Notes under the pieces: generated by a model | What the model was told of the DNA's origin: nothing | Databases searched by the model: none | What the model saw: only the letters and a program-made list of their open reading frames with translations | DNA from: Verrucomicrobiota bacterium | Lineage (GTDB): Bacteria; Verrucomicrobiota; Verrucomicrobiia; CAIQCK01 | Direction of reading: 5' to 3' | Assembly (NCBI GenBank): GCA_016222825.1 | Contig: JACRQF010000010.1 | Span: 62,001-126,000, forward strand | Length of the DNA: 64,000 bases | Translations under genes and position numbers: made by a program | Shown here: in pieces, positions 1 to 8,318 of the stretch | How positions within the stretch are numbered: position 1 is the stretch's first letter | How the letters are laid out: each line of letters opens with the position of its first letter

Positions 1-456
1 CTCTTCGCCCTGACGCTGACGAACGGGCTGCGGGCCGACTACGCCGCCCTGGTCGAGAAGCGCAACATGCCAGCCCTTTCCTTCGGCAAGCAATCGTCCT
101 GTTGGGCCGAGAAACTTCTGTCAATCCAACCCGACTGCCATGATGCCTACGTCTGCACCGGCATCGCCAAATACGTCGTCGGCACGGTCATAGCACCGTT
201 GCGCTGGCTGCTGGAAATCGGCGGCCACGTCGGCAACAAGAAGACGGGACTCGCCGAACTAGGCTTGGCCGCCAAGAACGGACGCTTCCTCAAACCGTTC
301 GCCCGCGTCCTGCTGGCCATTGCTTATTTCCGCGAACAGGAGAAACCCCTCGCCCGCGATCTGCTCGTCGGTCTTCACCAGGAGTTCCCCAACAACACAC
401 TCTTCAAGAGCGAACTGGCGCGGCTCGACATCGCCATGACCGCCTCCAATCCCTAG
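1..456 (+). CDS. TPR-like helical repeat protein, 3' part only
   Basis: An open frame enters from the left edge and stops at 454-456, giving about 151 visible residues. The protein is alpha-helical in character, with alternating Leu/Ala positions and segments such as WAEKLLSIQPDCHDAY and LARDLLVGLHQEFPNN that read like degenerate tetratricopeptide helices. Bacterial proteins of this kind usually scaffold protein contacts in the periplasm or cytoplasm. The N-terminus is outside the window, so signal peptide and full domain count are unknown. An internal ATG lies at 67, but the frame is open upstream of it in the same style, so it is not the start. Function unknown. Confidence 0.6.
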   Translation, partial: LFALTLTNGLRADYAALVEKRNMPALSFGKQSSCWAEKLLSIQPDCHDAYVCTGIAKYVVGTVIAPLRWLLEIGGHVGNKKTGLAELGLAAKNGRFLKPFARVLLAIAYFREQEKPLARDLLVGLHQEFPNNTLFKSELARLDIAMTASNP

Positions 457-548
457 CCGTCCGCGACGCCTTCCATAGCATCGTCCCGAGAGCATCCCGA
501 GTTGTGCCACGAGTCTTTCACGTGTGCTTACAACTCTGACACATTTGC

Positions 549-800
549 CAACAAGCGTGCCACATCCTCCAACAAGCGTGCCACATCCTCCAACAAGCGT
601 GCCACATCCGCCAACACGCGTGTCGCATCCTCCAACACGCCCGATTACTCCTCCAACCAGAGTGTCACATCCTCCAACCCGCGTGTCACAGATTGTAACA
701 CGCCTGTCACATCCTATAACAAGCGTGTCACAGCTTGATTGCCAACCATCCACTCCTCTAACACGCCCGTCCAATCCGCCAACAAGTCTGTAAACTCGCT
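549..800. repeat. 21-bp tandem repeat, 12 units
   Basis: Twelve consecutive 21-bp units start at 549, 570, 591 and so on to 780. The first three are almost identical (CAACAAGCGTGCCACATCC plus TC or GC) and later ones diverge while keeping the CAAC and GTGYCACAT cores. Because 21 is a multiple of three, every frame reads as a seven-residue repeat, which creates spurious open frames on both strands. No start site or codon pattern supports translation. It fills most of the 457-852 gap between the TPR-like gene and the next regulator. Confidence 0.9.
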
Positions 801-888
801 TGCATTCAATGTCCAACAGCGATAAAAGAGCGAAAACCAAGGAGAACTTGCCATCAACGACTCCAACACCCCCTCCGCACAACCGCAG

Positions 889-1188
889 TTGTCATTGGAA
901 CAGGTCTGCCGACTACTGAGCGACCCGACGCGCTGGGCCTTGATCCGCGAGCTGACCAAAGGCCTGCCATTACCCATCTCCGAACTGGCCAAGCGGACGG
1001 GCCGCGGTCCCGACGGCATCTCCAAGCACATCGCCCTCATGCGCAAGCTCGGCGTGGTGACCACGAGCTACGGTGGCCACTACATCCTCACCCCGGGCTT
1101 CCGCCCGCCCGCCGGCGCCACGACGCTGGACTTCGGCCACTGCACCATCCGTCTGACCACCGACGCGCCCGCCGCCCAAAACGTTTGA
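889..1188 (+). CDS. ArsR-like winged-helix transcriptional regulator
   Basis: A protein of about 100 residues with a winged helix-turn-helix: LSDPTRWALIRELTKG is the typical ArsR-family first helix pair, and SELAKRTGRGPDGISKHIALMRKLGVV is the recognition helix region leading to the wing. No metal-binding cysteines of the CXC type are present, so a metal-sensing role is not supported. The start is uncertain. A TTG at 889 is the first standard initiator, but a well-placed AAGGAG (839-844) lies 8 nt before an in-frame ATC at 853, and the residues from there (NDSNTPSAQPQ) look like a normal N-terminus. The gene lies directly after the tandem repeat and about 115 bp before the helicase gene. Confidence 0.75.
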   Translation: MSLEQVCRLLSDPTRWALIRELTKGLPLPISELAKRTGRGPDGISKHIALMRKLGVVTTSYGGHYILTPGFRPPAGATTLDFGHCTIRLTTDAPAAQNV

Positions 1189-1266
1189 GCATTCAGCAGG
1201 CGGCTCTGCCCGACGCACGGTCCATCAATGAACGAGGCATCTCACGAGGCCGGAGCCGACTCTTTC

Positions 1267-1303
1267 TCGGCAATCCATCGCGACGTGTGCTAGAAATGAC
1301 GCG
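1267..1303 (+). promoter_or_regulatory. Possible leaderless promoter of the helicase gene
   Basis: TCGGCA at 1267-1272, an 18-nt spacer and TAGAAA at 1291-1296 are followed by 7 nt and the ATG at 1304. The geometry matches the leaderless promoters later in the window, although the hexamers are weaker matches to the sigma-70 consensus. No Shine-Dalgarno sequence is visible before 1304. Confidence 0.35.
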
Positions 1304-3307
1304 ATGATTGCACCTGCGAACTTTGTCCCGAACGGCGCGCTCGCCGCGAGAATGGCCGACTACTTCGGCCCCGCGGGCTTGCTGTCGTCCTCCGGCGGCG
1401 CGGGACAGGCGTTTGAGTTCCGACCGCAACAACTGGGCATGGCCGAAGCCGTCGCCAACGCCCTCGCCAACCGCCGCCATCTCGCCGTCGAGGCAGGCAC
1501 CGGTGTAGGCAAGAGTTTCGCCTATCTCGCGCCTGCCATCCTCCACGCCGTCGAGAACAAGCGCAGGGCCGTCATCTCGACCTACACGATCAATCTCCAG
1601 GAGCAGATCATCCACAAGGACATCCCGGCGCTGGCGAAGATTCTGCCCGTCCAGTTCAGCGCCACGCTCGTCAAAGGCCGCGCCAACTATCTCTGCCCCT
1701 GCCGGCTGAAGAAGGCGATGCGCTCCGCCGACGGTCTGTTTCTCTCGACCGAGCAGGCCGAGTTGCATCGCATCGCCAAGTGGGCCGAGAAAACGCAGGA
1801 CGGCAGCCGCTCCGACTTCGACATCGAGCCGGACCCGAACGTCTGGGCACAGGTCTGCTCCGAACGCGGCATCTGCGCGCCCCAGAAGTGCGAGAAGGAC
1901 TGCAAGTGTTTCTATCAGGAAGCCCGCCGCCGGATGCGCACCGCCGACGTGCTCGTGGTCAACCATCACCTCTTCTTCTCGGAGATCGCGATCCGTGCCG
2001 AGAGTGAGGAGAGCGAGGGCGTGTTGCTGCCGGAGTTTGAGTTTGTCGTGCTCGACGAGGCGCACACCGTCGAGTCCGTCGCCGCCGACCACATCGGCAT
2101 CGGTCTCTCCGAAACCAGCCTGCGCTGGGTGCTGCACCGCCTCTGGAATCCGAAGTCCGAGAAGGGGCTACTCTCGCTCTTCAAGAACGCCGGCGAGGCG
2201 GTCCGCGCCGTGGACAACGTGCTCCATCGCGCCGACGAATTCTTCAGCTCCGTGGATGACGCGGCACAGTGGAAACCGAACGCCAGCACCGTCCGCGTCC
2301 GCCAGCCTGACCTTGTGCCGAACACACTCGACACACCGCTCGCCGCGCTCCGCGACCGCATCGTCGAGATCGGCCAGTCCCTCGCCGCTGACGACGAGGA
2401 CCGCGACGAGCTTCGCGAGATGGTCCGCCGCGTCAACGAAACGCGGAAGCAGCTCGGCGCGTTCCTCAACCAATCCTCGCCCGACCACGTCTATTGGGTC
2501 GAGCGCTCGGGCCGCCGCCAGCCGCAGGTGGAGCTTCGCGCCGCGCCGGTGGACGTGAGCGAGGATTTGCGCGAACTGCTCTTCTCGTCGTTCCCGTCGG
2601 TCATCATGACCAGCGCGACGCTCGCCGTGCAGAACCGGCTCGATTACTTCCTCAAGCGCGTTGGCGCGGACGAAGCCGAGGCTCTCGCCGTCGGCTCGCC
2701 GTTCGACTACGAGCAGCAGATGAAGCTCTACGTGCCGAAGGAAATGCCCGACCCGAACTCGCCCGATTACCGCGAAGCCGTCGGCAAGTGGGTGCGGCAC
2801 TTCGTGAAGATGACGCACGGCAAGGCGTTCGTGCTCTTCACCAGCTACAAACTCCTCCGCGACGTCGCCGACGACTTGGAGATGTTCTTCACCTCCTCCG
2901 GCATCCAGTGCCTCGTCCAAGGCAGCGGCATGCCGCGCTCGACGATGCTGCAAAAGTTCAAGAGCGACGTGGACTCGGTGCTCTTCGGCACCGACAGCTT
3001 CTGGCAGGGCGTGGACGTGCCCGGCGAGGCGCTCTCCAACGTCATCATCACCCGCCTCCCCTTCGCCGTGCCTGACCATCCGCTTACCGAGGCGCGGCTG
3101 GAGGCCATCGAAGCCCGCGGCGGCAACGCCTTCATGGAGTATTCCGTGCCCGAGGCCGTCCTCAAACTCCGCCAGGGCGTCGGCCGCCTCATCCGCAGCA
3201 AGACCGACACCGGCATCGTCGCCATTCTGGACAACCGCGTCCTCACCAAACGCTACGGCCGCGCCTTCATCGAGAGCCTCCCCCAGTGTCCGGTGGAGAT
3301 TGTGTAA
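1304..3307 (+). CDS. dinG: ATP-dependent DNA helicase, DinG/XPD-like
   Basis: A superfamily 2 DNA helicase of 667 residues. The Walker A motif AGTGVGKS lies near residues 63-71 and the DEAH box (VLDEAHTVES) near 248. Between them a cysteine cluster, LCPC near 129 and C-X6-C-X4-C-X3-C-X-C near 187-204, matches the iron-sulfur cluster domain of DinG/XPD helicases. The C-terminal helicase domain ends with GVGRLIRSKTDTG, the motif VI arginine finger region. DinG enzymes unwind D-loops, R-loops and DNA-RNA hybrids 5' to 3' during repair. The length fits the family without the exonuclease domain of the Gram-positive version. It stands alone, transcribed from its own probable leaderless promoter. 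Confidence 0.9.
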   Translation: MIAPANFVPNGALAARMADYFGPAGLLSSSGGAGQAFEFRPQQLGMAEAVANALANRRHLAVEAGTGVGKSFAYLAPAILHAVENKRRAVISTYTINLQEQIIHKDIPALAKILPVQFSATLVKGRANYLCPCRLKKAMRSADGLFLSTEQAELHRIAKWAEKTQDGSRSDFDIEPDPNVWAQVCSERGICAPQKCEKDCKCFYQEARRRMRTADVLVVNHHLFFSEIAIRAESEESEGVLLPEFEFVVLDEAHTVESVAADHIGIGLSETSLRWVLHRLWNPKSEKGLLSLFKNAGEAVRAVDNVLHRADEFFSSVDDAAQWKPNASTVRVRQPDLVPNTLDTPLAALRDRIVEIGQSLAADDEDRDELREMVRRVNETRKQLGAFLNQSSPDHVYWVERSGRRQPQVELRAAPVDVSEDLRELLFSSFPSVIMTSATLAVQNRLDYFLKRVGADEAEALAVGSPFDYEQQMKLYVPKEMPDPNSPDYREAVGKWVRHFVKMTHGKAFVLFTSYKLLRDVADDLEMFFTSSGIQCLVQGSGMPRSTMLQKFKSDVDSVLFGTDSFWQGVDVPGEALSNVIITRLPFAVPDHPLTEARLEAIEARGGNAFMEYSVPEAVLKLRQGVGRLIRSKTDTGIVAILDNRVLTKRYGRAFIESLPQCPVEIV

Positions 3308-3356
3308 GAGCTAGCGCACCACTCCCAAAACAATTGTTCGTGTTGTCATGCTTCAA

Positions 3357-3800
3357 TTACCATGAGGCTGCTGTCGCATATCCCACGTAATTCATCCTCG
3401 TGTCATAGTATATGTCGAGGAATCCATTGCCATGAGATCCTTCGGCACCCAAGCCGATAACGTCTGCAAAACTAGCGTCTGGCTTCAAGATGCTGGTAAA
3501 AAGGTTTGGTGGATATACCACGGCAAATTCTCCTCGTTTTTTACTTCCTTCCACGTCACGAAATGTCGCTTGTATCTTGCTCTCACCAATACGTCTCGGT
3601 GCCTCATCCATAGCGTATCCATATTTCTGCGGTGGATACTTCTTCCCATAAGCAGCTACCAACACCGTCCGCACCTCATCCCGGCTTGCTCCCAGCGGTA
3701 TTGTCTCAACCACCTTGGCAATCTCCCGGTAAGACGGCTCACACCCGCCGCACAGCACACACAAGGCGGCGAAGATCATCGGCGTAATTCGCATCTTCAT
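3357..3800 (-). CDS. Putative lipoprotein of unknown function
   Basis: A 147-residue protein whose N-terminus, MKMRITPMIFAALCVLCGGC, is a clear lipoprotein signal peptide with lipobox LCGGC, so Cys20 should be lipid-modified and the protein anchored in a membrane facing the periplasm. The mature part begins EPSYREIAKVVETIPLGASRDEVRTVL, a pattern shared with small BamE/SmpA-like or DUF-type lipoproteins that carry a helix-strand core, but I cannot assign a family. Codon use is somewhat less GC-biased than in the neighbours. It is convergent with the helicase gene and shares no operon partner. Confidence 0.7.
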   Translation of the reverse strand: MKMRITPMIFAALCVLCGGCEPSYREIAKVVETIPLGASRDEVRTVLVAAYGKKYPPQKYGYAMDEAPRRIGESKIQATFRDVEGSKKRGEFAVVYPPNLFTSILKPDASFADVIGLGAEGSHGNGFLDIYYDTRMNYVGYATAASW

Positions 3801-4020
3801 ATCTCGTCATCACCTTTCAGCCGGCGCGTTGTCCAGCACTACCAGCAAGGCGCACCGAATGTGTGTTTGTAACGCGGGTGATGGTTGTTGAGTCCGAGTC
3901 TAGCGCGCGCGGAGCGCCCGCTCCACCTTTACTTCACTGCGTCATGTAAAGGTTCTTGCGAAAAACCTCCAAAATCCCGCCTCTGGAAGCCGTGAGCCAC
4001 AAGCCGCTGGTCAAAAAGAG

Positions 4021-4225
4021 CCAATTTTGACGCCCCCGCTGGCGGCGGCCACGGTTTTGCTCCAAAAGTGACGCCGTTTCTGGCGACGACGGCAGTTTTG
4101 CTCCAAAACCAACGCCTCCGCTGGCGGTGGCCATGATTTTGGTCCAAAAGCGACGCCATTTCTGGCGGCGGCGGCAGTTTCGGTTCAAAAATGAGGCCGC
4201 CGCTGGCAGCGACGGCGGTTTTGAT
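4021..4225. repeat. 41-bp tandem repeat, five units
   Basis: Five direct units of 41 bp start at 4021, 4062, 4103, 4144 and 4185, with a decayed sixth after 4226. Each starts CCAAAA or TCAAAA and ends near TTTTG, so each unit is itself semi-palindromic around a central CTGGCG. Odd and even units differ (CCGCTGGC against TTTCTGGC), giving an 82-bp higher-order period. It lies in the 3801-4405 gap between two minus-strand genes. The rest of that gap holds only an imperfect inverted repeat (4262-4278 with 4348-4364). The open frames crossing it look like products of the repeat rather than genes. Confidence 0.85.
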
Positions 4226-4405
4226 CCCAAATGTCGTGAAAATCCGGCGAAGGGAATGGCTGGTGGGACGCGCGCTCCAGGCGCGGCGGTCGTGGCTGAG
4301 AACGCCCAACCCGCGCGGCTGCTATGGCAACAGCGAGACCCGTGCGCGGAGCGCACGGGCCACCGAGGCTGACGAAGCGATTTTGCAGCGGTCCCGCCGT
4401 CGCGC

Positions 4406-6511
4406 CTACTTCGCAGCCGCTTTCGCCGCGCCGATGTTCCCCGCTTCATCGCGAGCGCGAATGAAGGCGGACTTGGCGCCGGGGAGGCGGACGGTGAAGT
4501 CCTGCGAGCGAGCGCCGACCTGCGAGTGATTTGCTTGCACGGGGAACCAGTCCCGACCGTCGGCGGAGACTTCCACCAGCGCCATCGTCGTCAGCGTGTC
4601 GGTGACGGTGAACTTCGCAGTCAGCACACCGTCCTTGCCGGCGTCGGCGTTGTGAATGGTGATGACGGGCGGGGTGTTGTCCACGGCGAAGGCCGTGCTC
4701 TCGATGCTTGCGGTCAGCCCTTTCCCCGGCGCATTGCCCATCGAGTCGGTAGCCGCCACCTTCAGCCGATAGTAGCCATCGGGGAAAGAGCGCGTGTCGA
4801 AGGTGAAGAAGAGGTCGCCCGTTTTCTCCGCCAGCAGCTTCCACGAGGCTTCGCCCTCGGTGCGCAAATACACATCGAACGTCAGCGGGTCGAGATTGGT
4901 GTCGGCGACCGTCCACATCGCGGTGCGCAGGCCGGGCTGGTTCACCACCTGTGTGCGCTGCTTGCGTGCGGCGTCCATCGGGTCGCGGCGCGAGCTGGAA
5001 GCCACCATCATGTCGAGAGTGCCCATCGCCGGCGGGTCGGGCTGCGTGATCTTCTGCAAGCCGGAGCCGGCGTCGTGGACGGTCAGCCTGCCGAAAACCG
5101 GCCGCACGTTGCGCGGCGTGTAATAGACCGTCAGCCGGTCAAGCGCCGGCCCGCGCGCAACGCGGTCTCCGCCGAGCTTCACGCGCAGTTGCAGGTAGCG
5201 GGCAGCGGGGCTTTTCAACTCGTAGTTCTCGCCGCTCTTCCCGGCATCCGTCCAGTCGCTCCATGTCTTCTCGGGCTTGTCCGTGTTGCCGCTGCGGCTG
5301 CTGATGGAAACGCGTGCGCCGGTCGGGATGCCGCCCTTGACCACGGCCAGCCCCCACGTGGAGAACACCCGCGCGTCGAGCGGCTCGCTTTCCCACGTGC
5401 CTTCGGCTGCGCGGTTCGGCGCAATGGACCAGACCGCGCCGAGGTTGCTGGTCACGGCTACCCAACTCCCCTGCCCCGCCGGCAACAGCGATGTCACCTG
5501 CTGCCCTTCGAGCCGGGCGACCGTCGCGATCTCCTGCCGGCCGCGAATGCTATAGATGACGCCCTTGTCGCCTGTGCCGACGAGTGCCGCACCATCCGCC
5601 GCAACCGCGAGCGAGAACGCAGTAATGTCGCGGCCCGTCCAGAGCAGTTCGGTGTAGCCGTCGGCATGGACGCGATACAACTCGCTCTTGCGCGGGGTCT
5701 TCTTCTCCTCCGGCTTCACCGTCGCACCGCCCGGCAACGTCACCGTCACCGCCGTCGCCACAGGCTCGCTATCGCCAAGCGCGAGCACATAGACGCCGCC
5801 TTGCCCATCGCCCGCGATGGCCTTCATCTCCTTCGCTGACGCCGCCAAAATGACAAATCCCTTGTCCGGCCCGTCGAAGCGATAGAGGTAAGCGCCGGGG
5901 TGCGACCCCGCGAGCAGGCGGCCCTTCGCGTCGAAGCCGAGCGAAACGATGTTCGTCTCGTCGCTCGCGAAATACTTCTCCGCGATACCCGTGGGCGCGA
6001 CCTTATAAATCGCCGCCTTGCTGCCGCACGCGACGAAGAGGCTGCCTGCGCCGTCGAACGCCAGCGCCCAGATGTATTTTTCCGGCGGATCGTAGAAGAC
6101 GGCTGCTTTGCCGTCCGGCGCGATGCGGTAAACCTTCCCGTCCGGCGAACTGGCGGCAAAGACATTGTCCTTCGCGTCCACGGCCAGCGCGCGAATCTCA
6201 ATCTCCTTCGCCGTGAAGAACGTCGCCGGTTTCCCATCGCTGCCGATGCGGAGCAGCTTGCCCTCGCCACCGCCGAGATAGATGTGGCCTTTCGAGTCCC
6301 GCGCCGCCGACCAAACAACCGGCAGCCCGACGTCGCAAGTCTTCTTCACCGCCGGCGCGAGGCGGAGGCCGCCTTTCTCGCCGATGGAAACGCCGCGCGC
6401 GTCGCCCCGGACGAAGTCGTCGTAGGTTTCCTTGGTGAACTTCTGCGTCTCGACCGCCAGCACGCCGCTGACCGCCAAGACCGATAGTGAGGCAATGGAA
6501 AAGAATCTCAT
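4406..6511 (-). CDS. Secreted beta-propeller protein with C-terminal Ig-like domain
   Basis: A 701-residue exported protein. Residues 1-19 form a signal peptide (MRFFSIASLSVLAVSGVLA). About residues 65-380 are repeated strands of the SMP-30/NHL or two-component-sensor propeller type, with recurring DAKG/DGK turns (for example GKVYRIAPDGKAAVFY, and LYRVHADGYTELLWTG). About residues 400-690 contain beta-sandwich segments, including DNTPPVITIHNADAG, that resemble bacterial Ig-like or fibronectin folds. No catalytic motif is evident; a sensing or binding role is likely. It is the last gene of a minus-strand operon, starting 10 nt after the stop of the S55 peptidase gene. Confidence 0.75.
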   Translation of the reverse strand: MRFFSIASLSVLAVSGVLAVETQKFTKETYDDFVRGDARGVSIGEKGGLRLAPAVKKTCDVGLPVVWSAARDSKGHIYLGGGEGKLLRIGSDGKPATFFTAKEIEIRALAVDAKDNVFAASSPDGKVYRIAPDGKAAVFYDPPEKYIWALAFDGAGSLFVACGSKAAIYKVAPTGIAEKYFASDETNIVSLGFDAKGRLLAGSHPGAYLYRFDGPDKGFVILAASAKEMKAIAGDGQGGVYVLALGDSEPVATAVTVTLPGGATVKPEEKKTPRKSELYRVHADGYTELLWTGRDITAFSLAVAADGAALVGTGDKGVIYSIRGRQEIATVARLEGQQVTSLLPAGQGSWVAVTSNLGAVWSIAPNRAAEGTWESEPLDARVFSTWGLAVVKGGIPTGARVSISSRSGNTDKPEKTWSDWTDAGKSGENYELKSPAARYLQLRVKLGGDRVARGPALDRLTVYYTPRNVRPVFGRLTVHDAGSGLQKITQPDPPAMGTLDMMVASSSRRDPMDAARKQRTQVVNQPGLRTAMWTVADTNLDPLTFDVYLRTEGEASWKLLAEKTGDLFFTFDTRSFPDGYYRLKVAATDSMGNAPGKGLTASIESTAFAVDNTPPVITIHNADAGKDGVLTAKFTVTDTLTTMALVEVSADGRDWFPVQANHSQVGARSQDFTVRLPGAKSAFIRARDEAGNIGAAKAAAK

Positions 6512-6521
6512 GGGAACTCGG

Positions 6522-8318
6522 TCACTCGATTTTCACCTTCAACGTCTGGCTGCCGCGCACGACGGCGTCCTGTCGCAGCCGTTTCTCGACGACATCCATC
6601 CGCTCGATGCGCGCCGCCTCCAGCATTGTGCGGCTCGAATCGTAAAGCTGCATCGCCGACGGTGGTAACGCCGGCATCCGCTGGTCGGCGACGACGATGC
6701 CGTCGGCTCGCCGCGTCACGCGCAGGTAAAGCGCGTTGTGCGACCGGCGCTGATTCAGGACGTTGACGAGTTGGTCAAGGTTCTGCGGGCGCTCCACGCG
6801 GTTGCGACCGCTCTTACCGTCGAGCGCATCCATCGCGGGCGCGTCACCGACGTAAATGTCGAGTTCGCCAGAGCGGACATTCTCCGGCACTGCAAACTCC
6901 AGCGTCACCACGCGTTGCTCGCCGCGCCACGGCTTCAGCACAGCGCGCACGGTGACGGTGTCCCCCGGCTTCGCCCGGTCACGATCCACATAAACCTCGC
7001 CAAGCTGCGTCACCCGCCGCTCGTCGTCGCGCGTCAACTGTAGCGTGATGCGCTCGATCTGCGGCAACTCCGTGCGGTTCTCAAAGAGGTCGCCCAGCAC
7101 GTTGGCCAGTTCGCGCATCGGCGCTTGGTAATCGAGCTGGCTGCTGCCGGAGTAGAAGTTCTCGACGCGAATCTTCCCGTGGCCTTTCAACTCGATCTCG
7201 CCCCGCATCGTCAGAGAGAACTCACGGGAGTAATCCATTGACTCCATCAACGTCTGCCCGACGCACGACGCCGCGATGCTGGGCGTCATGGCTTCGTGCT
7301 GATAGAGGCGGCTGTGGAAGTTGCGCTCGCCGCGCGGACTGCGGAGGCGGATGCTCAGTTCCGTCATCGGCGGCACCGGGCCGATCTCACCGGCGATGGC
7401 CGTGAGACGGTCCTGATAAATGGTGCCGACAATTTGGCGCGTGTTGGAAATCTTGTGCGGATAGAGGTAGCTGCTGATCGTCGCCACAATCTCCGCGCGC
7501 GCCATCGGGATCGCCACCTTGCCACTTTGGGACATCGGGTGACCGAAGCCCAGCACGCGGTTACCGCGGCGCCATGTGAGTGTGCCCGTCCCCGCCATGT
7601 GAAGGTCGCCGGTCGCAAGCACCGCCGCCACGGGCGATCCCGGCTCGAACGGCGTCTTCAGCGCCTTGCTCTCCTGTCCACCGCCGCCCATCGTCGGCAG
7701 CAGCCGTCCATCAAATCCATGTGCCGCAAACTCCAACCGGAGCCACTCGAACATCTGCGGTCCCAGCCCGCTTACCGTTACCGGCACCGCCAGCGGCCGG
7801 AAGCCGCCCGGATCGGCCGGCAGAAACTGGAATCCAGCGTTGCCCGCGCTGGCGAGCCGCCGTCCGTCAAGCGCCGATTCCAGCCGCGCTGTCTTCTTCG
7901 GAGCCGCGATGTGCGCCGCGCCAGCCTCGATCATATCGGCGATGGGCGTGAAGCCGCACCAACCCTCCTTCTCGAATTGCGTGAGGCGATAGCTAAGCGC
8001 GCCGGCGACCTTGCCCTCGATGTAGAGCGGGCTGCCGCTCATGCCGTGCACCGCGCCGGTGAGTTTCGTGCGCTCGTCCACGAGCTTGCCAACAATGAGG
8101 TCCTTCTTCGGCCCGATGAAGTCGTGAAGCACACCGTAGATCTCCACGTTGAGTGGCACCACCTCCGAGCCTTGCATCACCGTGTAAGCCGTGCCGCGCA
8201 TCCCGGCCTGAACGCGCTCCAGCGGGAAGATGTCGTTCTGCGGCGGCGCCTGCCCTAGCCCCTCCACCGCCACGCCAAGCAGCGCGACGATGCCAACCCT
8301 AACAACTCTTAAACTCAT
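6522..8318 (-). CDS. SpoIVB-type peptidase (family S55) domain protein
   Basis: A 598-residue exported protein with an N-terminal signal peptide (about residues 1-23, ending VEGLGQA). Residues 30-110 carry the S55 signature: RVQAGMRGTAYTVMQG followed by GAVHGMSGSPLYIEG. HGMSGSP holds the predicted catalytic serine near residue 94. S55 peptidases are serine proteases first described in Bacillus SpoIVB; here there is no sporulation context, so the substrate is unknown. The remaining 480 residues form a beta-rich region without a recognised motif. The start ATG overlaps the end of hemL by 4 nt, so translation is coupled to it. Confidence 0.8.
   Translation of the reverse strand: MSLRVVRVGIVALLGVAVEGLGQAPPQNDIFPLERVQAGMRGTAYTVMQGSEVVPLNVEIYGVLHDFIGPKKDLIVGKLVDERTKLTGAVHGMSGSPLYIEGKVAGALSYRLTQFEKEGWCGFTPIADMIEAGAAHIAAPKKTARLESALDGRRLASAGNAGFQFLPADPGGFRPLAVPVTVSGLGPQMFEWLRLEFAAHGFDGRLLPTMGGGGQESKALKTPFEPGSPVAAVLATGDLHMAGTGTLTWRRGNRVLGFGHPMSQSGKVAIPMARAEIVATISSYLYPHKISNTRQIVGTIYQDRLTAIAGEIGPVPPMTELSIRLRSPRGERNFHSRLYQHEAMTPSIAASCVGQTLMESMDYSREFSLTMRGEIELKGHGKIRVENFYSGSSQLDYQAPMRELANVLGDLFENRTELPQIERITLQLTRDDERRVTQLGEVYVDRDRAKPGDTVTVRAVLKPWRGEQRVVTLEFAVPENVRSGELDIYVGDAPAMDALDGKSGRNRVERPQNLDQLVNVLNQRRSHNALYLRVTRRADGIVVADQRMPALPPSAMQLYDSSRTMLEAARIERMDVVEKRLRQDAVVRGSQTLKVKIE

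Noticed and set aside
549..800. CRISPR array
   Set aside because: Units are contiguous 21-bp repeats without spacers, and no cas genes are present.
259..882. Long minus-strand frame over the 21-bp tandem repeat with CDTRVGG-like heptads
   Set aside because: It exists only because the repeat unit is a multiple of three and stop-free; it has no start signal and overlaps the TPR-like gene.
3929..4449. Overlapping minus-strand frames through the 41-bp repeat
   Set aside because: The repeated WSKTAVVARN-like text comes from the tandem repeat; two frames are open at once, which argues against coding.
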